A stretch of 64,000 nt of DNA from the NCBI GenBank assembly GCA_965204235.1, contig OZ241979.1, positions 620,001-684,000 of the forward strand, given 5' to 3'. This document shows, one piece after another, positions 16,924-24,923 of the stretch; positions within the stretch are counted from its first letter, which is position 1; each line of letters begins with the position of its first letter. This DNA comes from JAJDTQ01 sp965204235. Its GTDB lineage: Bacteria; Desulfobacterota; Binatia; UBA9968; JAJDTQ01. The notes beneath the pieces were generated by a model, which searched no databases, was not told the origin of the DNA, and was given only the letters and a program-made list of their open reading frames with translations. The position numbers were made by a program, and so were the translations under genes.

Positions 16924-19823
16924 TCGGTCTGCGGCAAGGATCGCAACACTTCCGCGCAACGCGGACAGACGCCCGGATGGACCGCGTCCGCTCCCACGCC
17001 GGCGTGGTATTTCCAACACCGCTCGCACTTCCCGCCGTCCGCGGGATATACGCCGATGGCTCCGCCCAGCAGGGCGCTGTCGAATCCCGTGCCCTGCCCG
17101 GCGGTCGCCGGCCCGACGCGGTCGCGCCCGACGCCCTCTCCCCCGGCCCCGGGTTCCGGGTACGCCAACTCGGCCGACGGCGCCCCCGGGACCACCGACA
17201 CCTGCGAGACGATGAAGACGTCCTCCCACGGCGTGGCCGAGCCGCCGCGCAGCAGGGCCTGGATGCCCGGAGCCTTGCGGTAGGCGTCCGGATAGAGCGC
17301 CACCCGAGCGTCCAGGGAATGGCCGACGGCGCCCGATTGACGCGCCGCCTCCAGGGCCTTCAGCACTTCGCCGCGCAGGTCCAGCCGCAACCCCCATTCG
17401 GCCGCCAACGCCGGGTCGGACCACCGGCCGTCCGGTTGCGGCATCGGCGAGAGCAGGACGCTCTCCCGACCGGGTTCCGTCCGGGGCGCATGCCCCCAGA
17501 TCTCCTCGGCGGTGAACGAGAGGACCGGCGCCATCAGATGGACCAGGGTTTGCAGGATCCCGTGGAGCGCGGTCTGGGCCGACCTCCGGCTGACGGAACC
17601 GCGCGCCTCGCAGTAGAGCCGGTCCTTGACGATGTCCAGGTAGAGGGAGCTCAGGTCCACGCTGCAATAGTTGTTCAAGGCATGATAGACGAGGTGGAAC
17701 TCGAACCGGTCGAAGGCTTCGAGGCACCGCGCCAGCAGCCGGTGGGTACGGTCGAGGACCCAACGGTCCAATGCCTCCAGGGAGTCGGGAGCCACCGCGT
17801 GGGCGCCCGGGTCGAAGTCGTGGAGGTTGCCGATGAGGAAGCGGGCGGTGTTGCGCAGCCGCCGGTACGACTCCACCAGCCGGTTCAGGATCTCCCCGGA
17901 GATTCGGACGTCGTCCCGGTAGTCCTCCGCGGCCACCCAGAGGCGGATGATGTCGGCGCCGAACTTCCTGGTGATCTCCTGCGGCGCGGTCACGTTGCCC
18001 AGGGACTTGGACATCTTGCGTCCCTTGCCGTCCAGCACGAAACCGTGCGTGAGCACGCCGTCGTAAGGCGCTCGGCCGCGGTTGGCCACCGACGTCAGCA
18101 GCGAGGTGTGGAACCAGCCCCGGTGCTGGTCGCTGCCTTCGAGGTACAGGTCCGCCCTGCCGCCGAGCTCCGGGCGCCGTTCCACCACCGCGGCATGGCT
18201 CACGCCGGAGTCGAACCAGACGTCCAGGATGTCCTCCTCCCGGGAGAACCGGGTGGATCCGCAGCTCTTGCAGCAGAACCCGGGCGGGGCCAGATCTTCC
18301 ACCGGCCGTCCGAACCAGGCGTCGGACCCTTCCTGCTCGAACAGCCGGGCTGCGTGCTCGCACAGCGCCTCGCTCAAATGCGTCTCGCCGCACTCCCCGC
18401 AATAGAGCACGGGGATGGGCACTCCCCAGGAACGCTGCCGGGAGATGCACCAGTCGGGCCGGTTCGCCAGCATCCCGCCGATGCGGTCCCGTCCCCAGGG
18501 CGGTATCCACTGCACCCGGTCGATGGCGTCCAGGGACCCCTGCCGCAGGTCGTCCGCGGCCATGGAGATGAACCACTGCTCGGTGGCGCGGAACAGCACC
18601 GGATGCTTGCACCGCCAGCAGTGCGGGTAGCTGTGGCTCATCTCCTCCGACTTGAGCAGGCGCTCATCCTCCCGCAGCCTGGCGATGACCCTCGGGTTGG
18701 CGTCGAAGACCATCTCCCCCCGGAACTCGCCGGCTTCCTCGGTGAAGCGGCCCTCGGCGTCCACCGGCGCCCAGGCGTCCAGGCCGTACCGCTGGCCGAC
18801 CTCGAAGTCCTCGTGCCCGTGCCCTGGCGCCACGTGGACGCACCCGGTGCCCTGCTCCGCGGTGACGAACTCCCCCAGGATGACCGGCGCCTCCCGGTCC
18901 AGCCACGGGTGCGAGCAGACGACGCCCTCCAGGTCCGCCCCGGACCATGACCCCTCCAGCACCTCGAACCGTCCGGGGCCGTAACCGAGGGCTTCCATCA
19001 GGGATGCAGCCAGGTCGCCGGCCACCACCAGCACGCCTGCGGGGGTCCGCACGCGCCGGTACCGGGTCTGCGGATGCAGCGCGACCGCCTGGTTGGCCGG
19101 CAGCGTCCAGGGCGTGGTGGTCCAGACGGCGAAGGCGGCGTCCGCGTCGCCGGGAAGCTTCCCCCCGGCGTCCTCCACGGGGAACTTCACGTAGATCGAA
19201 GGGGTCGCGTGGTCGTCGTATTCGACCTCGGCTTCGGCCAGCGCGGTGGCGCAGGACGCGCACCAGTACACCGGCCTCTTCCGCCGGTACAGGGAGCCTC
19301 TGGCCATGAACTTCCCGAGCTCGCGGACCTCCGCGGCTTCGTACTCGAAGTCGATGGTCCGGTACGGCTCCCGCCACCGGCCCAGCACCCCCAGCCGCTT
19401 GAACTCCTCCCGCTGCACCGCGATGAACTTCTCGGCGTGCGCACGGCACAGCTTGCGGACCTCCAGCTTGCCGAGCCGGTCCTTCTCCTCCCGGCCCAGG
19501 CTCTTCTCCACCTGGAGCTCGATGGGGAGTCCGTGACAGTCCCAACCCGGGACGTAGGGCGCGCAATAGCCCCTCATGCTCTTGTACTTGACGATGATGT
19601 CCTTGAGGACCTTGTTGAGTGCGTGCCCGATGTGGATGCGCTCGTTGGCGTACGGCGGACCGTCGTGCAGGATGAACTTCGGACCGCCGCGATTGGCCTC
19701 CACCATCTTCTCGTGGATGCCGTCACGCTCCCACCTCTCCACCTGCGCGGGCTCCTTCTGCGGCAGGTTCCCGCGCATGGGAAACGTGGTCCTGGGCAGG
19801 TTGAGCGTGTCCTTGTAGTCCAT
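16908..19823 (-). CDS. ileS: Isoleucyl-tRNA synthetase
   Basis: A 971-residue class I aminoacyl-tRNA synthetase charging tRNA-Ile. HIGH occurs at IHIGHALNK (residues about 63-66) and KMSKS within GRKMSKSLGN. The editing domain includes WTTTPWTLPANQA. The C-terminal zinc finger CERCWKYH...CPRCAEVL marks the bacterial (type 1) form. Full length for the family. The start at 19823 gives MDYKDTLNLPRTTFPMRGNLP, the usual N terminus. Confidence 0.98.
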   Translation of the reverse strand: MDYKDTLNLPRTTFPMRGNLPQKEPAQVERWERDGIHEKMVEANRGGPKFILHDGPPYANERIHIGHALNKVLKDIIVKYKSMRGYCAPYVPGWDCHGLPIELQVEKSLGREEKDRLGKLEVRKLCRAHAEKFIAVQREEFKRLGVLGRWREPYRTIDFEYEAAEVRELGKFMARGSLYRRKRPVYWCASCATALAEAEVEYDDHATPSIYVKFPVEDAGGKLPGDADAAFAVWTTTPWTLPANQAVALHPQTRYRRVRTPAGVLVVAGDLAASLMEALGYGPGRFEVLEGSWSGADLEGVVCSHPWLDREAPVILGEFVTAEQGTGCVHVAPGHGHEDFEVGQRYGLDAWAPVDAEGRFTEEAGEFRGEMVFDANPRVIARLREDERLLKSEEMSHSYPHCWRCKHPVLFRATEQWFISMAADDLRQGSLDAIDRVQWIPPWGRDRIGGMLANRPDWCISRQRSWGVPIPVLYCGECGETHLSEALCEHAARLFEQEGSDAWFGRPVEDLAPPGFCCKSCGSTRFSREEDILDVWFDSGVSHAAVVERRPELGGRADLYLEGSDQHRGWFHTSLLTSVANRGRAPYDGVLTHGFVLDGKGRKMSKSLGNVTAPQEITRKFGADIIRLWVAAEDYRDDVRISGEILNRLVESYRRLRNTARFLIGNLHDFDPGAHAVAPDSLEALDRWVLDRTHRLLARCLEAFDRFEFHLVYHALNNYCSVDLSSLYLDIVKDRLYCEARGSVSRRSAQTALHGILQTLVHLMAPVLSFTAEEIWGHAPRTEPGRESVLLSPMPQPDGRWSDPALAAEWGLRLDLRGEVLKALEAARQSGAVGHSLDARVALYPDAYRKAPGIQALLRGGSATPWEDVFIVSQVSVVPGAPSAELAYPEPGAGGEGVGRDRVGPATAGQGTGFDSALLGGAIGVYPADGGKCERCWKYHAGVGADAVHPGVCPRCAEVLRSLPQTECARA

Positions 19824-19903
19824 GAGCTTCGTCCCTCACTTGCCGACAAGCGACTCCCGGGTATCGGGGTGGTTGGAACGGGAGGTCTGGTGGGACTTGG
19901 TCG

Positions 19904-20113
19904 CTAACCCAGCCCCTTTTTAATGCCTTCGCGCAGCAGGCGCAACGCCACCTGCCGCTTTGTGATTCCGACCTCGTCGCACGCAGTCTCGTCGGCTCGC
20001 AACCGAGCGGAGGGCGTCAACCCGAAATCGCCGGGATTCCGTTTATGTTCCGGGTTGCCGCCATACCGGACCCGCGCCGCCAAATCCTGTAGCACGGAGG
20101 GGTCGGGATTCAC
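19904..20113 (-). CDS. Small hypothetical protein, probably C-terminally truncated
   Basis: A 69-residue frame starting at GTG with no clear ribosome site. RVRYGGNPEHKRNPGDFGLT resembles the N terminus of a family of small bacterial proteins (from memory, longer, about 110-130 residues), so this may be a remnant ending at GIKKGLG. It marks the left edge of the accessory island. The repeated upstream element E1 (20190-20238) lies 77-125 bp upstream on the same strand. Confidence 0.4.
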   Translation of the reverse strand: MNPDPSVLQDLAARVRYGGNPEHKRNPGDFGLTPSARLRADETACDEVGITKRQVALRLLREGIKKGLG

Positions 20114-20189
20114 GGCGACGCTGCGTTTCCAGTTGAATTTTCGTCAAGGCAAAGCGACCTCTCCGGCATCGGGACGTCGATGAACGTGG

Positions 20190-20238
20190 TTCGTCCAGAA
20201 CCATACCACAGAACGGTTCGACGAGATAGCTCGTGTCC
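20190..20238 (-). promoter_or_regulatory. Shared upstream element E1
   Basis: A ~49-bp sequence reading TTCGTCC..ACCATACCACAG on the plus strand and ending in TAGCTCGTGTCC. It recurs at 27223-27271 and 29721-29769, always with the same orientation. Each copy is 77-190 bp upstream of a minus-strand start. The minus strand carries TGGTATGGT, which could be an extended -10; no good -35 is seen. Confidence 0.5.
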
Positions 20239-20866
20239 CCGGATCCAGCACCAGAAAAGGGGGAAGGGACGACGGGGGTGGGGATGTACGTGGAGAGGTT
20301 GGAGGGGGACGAGGGGTTGAAGCGGGTGATGGAGGAGGCGGAAGTGTACGGGTTGGGGAGGCGGGAGCGGCAGGCGTTGGGGAATTGGAGTGTCTTGACA
20401 GCGACCGGCACATGTAGTAAGGGAAGAAGTTCAACGGGATGCCTTGACCGTCGGAAACCGCGGAATCGGATCACATAACCGTCCCATGAGCGTGAAAACA
20501 ATGAATAATCTCACCCCCCCCCCCCATTTTCACACGCATCAGATCAGGTAATCCTCCGGCGCCTTTGCCTGCGCTCCGTTCCCCCCTCCGTTACAACGAC
20601 TTCCGTCTCCGGTTGCCCTCGCGGCACGGTCCACACAACCCACAGGGCGCACCGTCGCCCGTCCAGCTCCCCTGTCCCGGACTTGGGCAGGGAAAACCTG
20701 CATCGAGTCTCGAAACCGACTTGCTCCCGTCCCCCATCCTCGGTCCCACACACCGGACGTTCGAGACCCGGACGCCCCCAACCTCGTGCGAATTGCCGAC
20801 CCTGATCGATGGTACGGAAACCCGGCGCAGTATTGTCCAACGAGTACGGACGAAAAGGAGAAGACC
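20239..20866. other. Adhesin upstream region
   Basis: About 630 bp without a supported gene. From 20253 the sequence AGAAAAGGGGGA...GACGACGGG resembles 27383-27400, extending the similarity around element E1. An 80-codon purine-rich frame (20233-20478) uses GGG/AGG/TTG codons unlike its neighbours and has no recognisable product. A 12-nt C tract lies at 20514-20525. AAAAGGAGAAG just before 20867 is the adhesin ribosome-binding site. Confidence 0.5.
20514..20525. repeat. 12-nt C tract upstream of the adhesin gene
   Basis: Twelve consecutive C, 341 bp upstream of the adhesin ATG. Apart from the tracts in the GT-C copies, homopolymers elsewhere in the window reach only about 8. Poly-G/C runs upstream of adhesin genes can tune transcription by slippage in other bacteria (Moraxella uspA1). 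Confidence 0.85.
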
Positions 20867-22519
20867 ATGTATCCAGAGACCATGACAAATGATTCTGACC
20901 GCGTAGCCCCCGACCACCGTATCCACCTCCCCAGTCGAACCCCCGTGCGACCCCGCCGGCCCATTGCCGCCGGCGTCCTGTCCCTCCTGCTCGCCCTGTC
21001 CTGCTTCGCCGCCTCCCCGGCCTGGGCCTACAAGGCCGGGGGCGGTAACGACAGGCCCTCGAACCTCAAGGTATACGCCACCCGCAATGACTACTTTACA
21101 GCAGAGCCGGCGCCTCACAATAAATACACGCACGTCCAGATTGGGAGTTTGGTGTACCTTGTCACCGAACTCGAAGAGCATCGCACCGGCGGCACCCTTC
21201 CAGACCCTGTTGACGACGACACATTCGGATCTGTAGCCGTGGGACTGAACGCGCGGGCAGGACGCCCCGGCAACGTCGCCATCGGTCAGAACGCCGGGGC
21301 AGGCGCTGATCCCGCGCGTTGCTGCGGCGGCCCCGGATCTGTAGCCGTGGGACAGAACGCGCGGGCAGGACGCATCGGCGCCATCGCCATCGGTCAGGGC
21401 TCCCATGCCCTACCTAGGGGCTCCATCGCTTTAGGCCATGTCTCTCGTGCCCGGGGCAGGCACTCCACTGCTATAGGCCATCGTTCCCATGCCCAGAGCA
21501 CGTTATCCACTGCTTTAGGCCATCTTTCCCATGCTCAGGGCGAGCACTCCATTGCTTTAGGCGATCAGTCCCATGCCGTCATGAAGAACAGCATCGCCAT
21601 CGGCTCGGGCTTGCTATCGGGCTCGACAAGTCGGCCCGGCGCGCGTGCTAGCGGGACCAACAGCATTGCCCTGGGCTCGGCCTCGCTATCGGGCTCGACA
21701 ATTTCGCCCGGAGCGCAGGCTAGCGGGACCAACAGCATCGCCCTGGGCCCGGGCACGACGGCTACCGGCACGGACAGCACCGCCCTGGGCCGGGGCGCGA
21801 AGGCTACCGGCATGAACAGCATCGCCTTGGGCCCGGGCGCGAAGGCTACCGGCATGAACAGCATCGCCATCGGCAGTCAAGTCGAGGCCGGAGCGAACGA
21901 GGTGAGAGTCGGCACGGCAGTTACTACTACTTACAAGTTGCCGGGTCTGAAGACGACTTCGGGGACCCGAGTGGTGATGGTGGACAGCACCGGTCGGCTC
22001 TTCACGCAGGCCGGAACGGCTTCTTCCCGGGGCGCCGCCCTGCGGGGCGCCGCAGGGCTTTCCTCGGATGTGACCGCAGTGAGCCGGACGGAGGCAGCCG
22101 ACTACGAGAAGGCCCCCGCCATCGGTTCCGGTCCCACTGCCCCGGCAACCGCAGAGCAGCGGCGGGTGGTGGTGCAGGATACCAACCGCGACGGCTCCGT
22201 CCGGCTCCGGACCCTCGACTTCGGTGACCTCTCGGGAATGGAGCAGCGGTTGGCGGGAGTGGACCGGCGAGTGACTTCCCTCAGCGAGCGCCTGAACAAG
22301 GCCACTGCCATGTCTTCGGCGTTGAGCGCGTTGCCCAACGTCGTGCCGGGGGACAATCGCTTCTTCCTCGGCGTGGGCGCCGGCCACTACAGCAGCGAGC
22401 AGGCCCTCGCCATCGGCATGAGCGCTCGGGTCCAGAGCCGCGTCTTCGTCAACGCCGGCGTGGCCCTCGCCAGTGGAGACGAAGTCAGCGTCCGCGGCGG
22501 CGTGGGCGTGGTCTGGTAG
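20867..22519 (+). CDS. YadA-like trimeric autotransporter adhesin
   Basis: A 550-residue predicted surface adhesin. A long signal peptide (RRPIAAGVLSLLLALSCFAA, cleaved near AWA-YKAGG) leads to a head of about fourteen 14-residue repeats with the core S(I/T)A(I/L)G (residues about 121-350). A neck-like segment with TYKLPGLKTTSG follows, then a short coiled coil (GMEQRLAGVDRRVTSLSERL). The last ~69 residues form the YadA anchor (ALSALPNVVPGDNRFFLGVG ... RGGVGVVW), a beta-strand set ending in an aromatic residue, which trimerises into the outer-membrane pore. The start is the ATG after AAAAGGAG; the frame continues upstream without a signal. It converges with GT-C copy 1. A C tract lies upstream. 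Confidence 0.92.
   Translation: MYPETMTNDSDRVAPDHRIHLPSRTPVRPRRPIAAGVLSLLLALSCFAASPAWAYKAGGGNDRPSNLKVYATRNDYFTAEPAPHNKYTHVQIGSLVYLVTELEEHRTGGTLPDPVDDDTFGSVAVGLNARAGRPGNVAIGQNAGAGADPARCCGGPGSVAVGQNARAGRIGAIAIGQGSHALPRGSIALGHVSRARGRHSTAIGHRSHAQSTLSTALGHLSHAQGEHSIALGDQSHAVMKNSIAIGSGLLSGSTSRPGARASGTNSIALGSASLSGSTISPGAQASGTNSIALGPGTTATGTDSTALGRGAKATGMNSIALGPGAKATGMNSIAIGSQVEAGANEVRVGTAVTTTYKLPGLKTTSGTRVVMVDSTGRLFTQAGTASSRGAALRGAAGLSSDVTAVSRTEAADYEKAPAIGSGPTAPATAEQRRVVVQDTNRDGSVRLRTLDFGDLSGMEQRLAGVDRRVTSLSERLNKATAMSSALSALPNVVPGDNRFFLGVGAGHYSSEQALAIGMSARVQSRVFVNAGVALASGDEVSVRGGVGVVW
21403..21880 (+). repeat. In-frame 42-bp tandem repeats coding the adhesin head
   Basis: Degenerate 42-bp units, each coding 14 residues. 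The best conserved run is at 21421-21590, around CTTTAGGCCAT and TCCCATGC; a second run is at 21760-21870, around GGCATGAACAGCATCGCC. All spacings keep the frame. The units give the left-handed beta-roll of the head and could expand or contract by recombination. Confidence 0.8.
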
Positions 22520-22614
22520 CGCCGGGTCCGGCAACCTCCCGACCGGAGGCTTGCCCGACCGACATGGCTGGATTCCGGGGAGTAAAGATACCGGTGGGCC
22601 GGTAGTCCCCGCGG

Positions 22615-24852
22615 TCAACGCACCCGTTCTACGCGGACCGACCTTGCCAAACCCGCGCGTATCCGTACTTCCCAGCCGCGGTGTCCTTCCTGGCGGAGGC
22701 GTCCTCCCCGGCGGCGGGGTCGGGGGATGGGTCGCTGCTGTCCCGTCCGGATGCCGGAGACGGGATAATCGGGGAGGGGAAGGATGGCCATGCACTTCCC
22801 CTCGAACAGCACGCCCCTGTATTGGAAAAAGGGGATGACCCTCCTGAAGCCGCGTTGCCTGTCTCGTCCGGGCAGAGCCTTCGGGTCCTCCGGGACCACC
22901 TCCACGAAGATCTCGTTTCCCACATCCTCCCGGACGCAGGGCTCCCTGACGTGGAACAGCGCGCGGTCACCGAGATAGACGTCGAAGTGGGAGCGCGCCG
23001 CAGGCTCTCCGGACACCACCCGCTGGTACGTGGTCCGGTAGAACTCCATCAGGTCGTCCGTACCTGCGGAATCATACAGGAACACCCGTTCGTTCCCGGG
23101 CGTGAGCAGGGCGTCGCTCTCCACACGGTCACGGGTGACGAGGAAGTCCGCAGCGCGAGCCGCGGCTTCCGTGTCCTGAAAGTGTGCCAACACGCTTTCT
23201 ACGGGATAGTTTCCCCAGAGCTCTTCCGTGTGGAGGGGTTTCGCCAGGATGCTTCCGGCGAGATAGTATCTCGATACGTAGTCCGGATGCATGGCCTGCC
23301 AGGACCATTCCGGCTCGACGGACCCGAGGACCAGGACCACCTTTCCCCGGGTGGTTTCGCGTATGGTCCCGAATTCGGCCATGGTCGCCTGTTGGAGCTC
23401 GGCCGCATGGACGTCCGGCCCCCATCGTCGGTCCATCTGGAAGGCGGAGACGACGAAGGCGAGCAGCGCCACAACCGCAAAGCCGACCACCGGACCACGC
23501 CCCCAGCGCTTGTGGAGGTACAGCAGGAGCAGTGAGTAGGACACCAGCGGGACGCCCACGTAGAACATGGCCTCGTGGGTGTGGTTGGGGTCTGCCGTAT
23601 TGTTGTGCATGGGCAGGGCCCAGAAGAACCCCGACAGGGCCAGGGTGGCCACCAGCATGCGGTGACGCCGGTCCAACAGCCGCCTCGCAAGCCGAACCAC
23701 GGTCGTGGATGCGACCGCCACCATCAGCAACGCCAAGAGGTAAAATGACAACTCCGGCCCGAAAGGCGGGACCACGAAAAGGGAACCCGGGGAAACCACC
23801 CCCGCAACTCGGCCCTCCCAGTCGGTCAGCACCGATGGAACGGACGCCACGAAGACGCGAAAGAACTGCTGTCGCAGGAAGCGCATCCACCATCCGTGGT
23901 CGAAGGAGGCGTCCAGGTACTGGGCCAGTCCGGTCCGGCCGAGCATGGAGTGGACTGACGGCAGTTCGACCACCCGCGTCTCGCCTCCGAACGCGGCGTA
24001 CTCGTTGGCGAAGTTGAAGCCCAGGACGGCCGCGCCGAACAGCAGCGCGAACAGGCCCAGCGCCGTGTAGCGGCTGCGCAGCACCGCCGCCCCGGTGGAG
24101 CGCACACGCGGCCACACAGCGGTCCCGTCCTTCCATGCCCGGACCGCCTCGTGCGCCAGACCCAGGATGAGGAACGGCAGCAGGAAGGCATAGACGCGCC
24201 ACCCCAGCAGCAGCGCGACGCAGGTCCTGGCCAGCAGTTGCCGGAACCGTCCCTCCTGCACGAACACCACCATGCCGTGGAACACCAGCGTCACCGCGAA
24301 CAGCTCCAAGCTCGCCTCGACGGAAACCGCGTCGCCGTAGAACAGCATGTAGTAGGAGGAGAACGCCGGGAGAGTGGCTGCCAGTGCGATCCATCGGTGG
24401 GAAGTGACCCGTGCGAGGGAGTGGAAGGCCAGGAGCGCGGCAGCGCTGAACAACAGCAACATGAGCATGCGTGCGGCCAGGATCCTGGCCGACAGGTCGT
24501 TTCCGAAGGGGAGGATGGCGAGTTTGATCAGTGCGTATCCGCCGACGGGAAAGCGGCTGTACATCTCGTATGCGGGGGCGTCGCCCGATCCTTGGCGACG
24601 CCCCACGAACAACCGGAAATGGTGGTCGGGCGACAGGTTCTCGGCGATGGCCATGTTCTTCGGGGTATCCCGGCCAGGTGGGTAGAAGCGGTAGAAGTAT
24701 CCCTTGTCGAAGCTGCAAAGGAACAACGTGGACAGGGCGAGCAGCAGCAACAGCAGGGTGATGCGTTCAGGCCGGAACGGGGGGGGGGGGGGGGGGGGGG
24801 GGGGCAGGACGGTCTGTCTCCATTTTCTTCCAGAGGTTGACGTTTGCGGCAT
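22615..24852 (-). CDS. GT-C-like polytopic membrane protein, copy 1 (26-nt tract, in frame)
   Basis: A 745-residue paralogue of the 8229 gene. After MPQTSTSGRKWRQTVL come nine prolines encoded by a 26-nt C tract, then FRPERI and the first membrane helix. About ten further helices run to residue ~480 (including MYSRFPVGGYALIKLAI and FYVGVPLVSYSLLLLYLHKR), followed by a soluble C-terminal domain with LLTPGNERVFLYDSAGTDD. It resembles GT-C glycosyltransferases in layout; sugar donor and acceptor are unknown. The gene is in frame as assembled (ON). Adding or losing one base in the tract would stop translation shortly after. AAAGGTAGG precedes the ATG. Copy 2 ends 71 bp upstream. Confidence 0.78.
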   Translation of the reverse strand: MPQTSTSGRKWRQTVLPPPPPPPPPFRPERITLLLLLLALSTLFLCSFDKGYFYRFYPPGRDTPKNMAIAENLSPDHHFRLFVGRRQGSGDAPAYEMYSRFPVGGYALIKLAILPFGNDLSARILAARMLMLLLFSAAALLAFHSLARVTSHRWIALAATLPAFSSYYMLFYGDAVSVEASLELFAVTLVFHGMVVFVQEGRFRQLLARTCVALLLGWRVYAFLLPFLILGLAHEAVRAWKDGTAVWPRVRSTGAAVLRSRYTALGLFALLFGAAVLGFNFANEYAAFGGETRVVELPSVHSMLGRTGLAQYLDASFDHGWWMRFLRQQFFRVFVASVPSVLTDWEGRVAGVVSPGSLFVVPPFGPELSFYLLALLMVAVASTTVVRLARRLLDRRHRMLVATLALSGFFWALPMHNNTADPNHTHEAMFYVGVPLVSYSLLLLYLHKRWGRGPVVGFAVVALLAFVVSAFQMDRRWGPDVHAAELQQATMAEFGTIRETTRGKVVLVLGSVEPEWSWQAMHPDYVSRYYLAGSILAKPLHTEELWGNYPVESVLAHFQDTEAAARAADFLVTRDRVESDALLTPGNERVFLYDSAGTDDLMEFYRTTYQRVVSGEPAARSHFDVYLGDRALFHVREPCVREDVGNEIFVEVVPEDPKALPGRDRQRGFRRVIPFFQYRGVLFEGKCMAILPLPDYPVSGIRTGQQRPIPRPRRRGGRLRQEGHRGWEVRIRAGLARSVRVERVR
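24779..24804. repeat. 26-nt poly-G (poly-C on coding strand) contingency tract
   Basis: Twenty-six uninterrupted G on the plus strand, lying about 17 codons after the start of copy 1. The length is in frame with the membrane protein; 25 or 27 would not be. Exact length depends on assembly accuracy. Confidence 0.85.
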
Positions 24853-24923
24853 GGCCTACCTTTCTGTCCGTATGGCTCCGTCTCCGGGCGCTTGTCCGGG
24901 CCCGGTGGAAGGACGGGATGGGA

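Noticed and set aside
20233..20478. 80-codon frame left of the adhesin
   Set aside because: Codon use differs strongly from neighbours, there is no ribosome-binding site and no recognisable domain. It could be a decayed fragment, but the evidence is too thin to call a gene.
24779..24804. Possibility that the G tracts are gap fillers or sequencing errors
   Set aside because: Not fully excluded: exact length is uncertain. But two independent tracts at the homologous site, one in frame by exactly complete codons, and a short precursor run in copy 2 make a pure artefact unlikely.
24151..24840. Plus-strand frames through the GT-C-like copies, rich in Gln/Gly/His
   Set aside because: They mirror the minus-strand membrane genes, recur in each copy for that reason, and have no signal or motif of their own.
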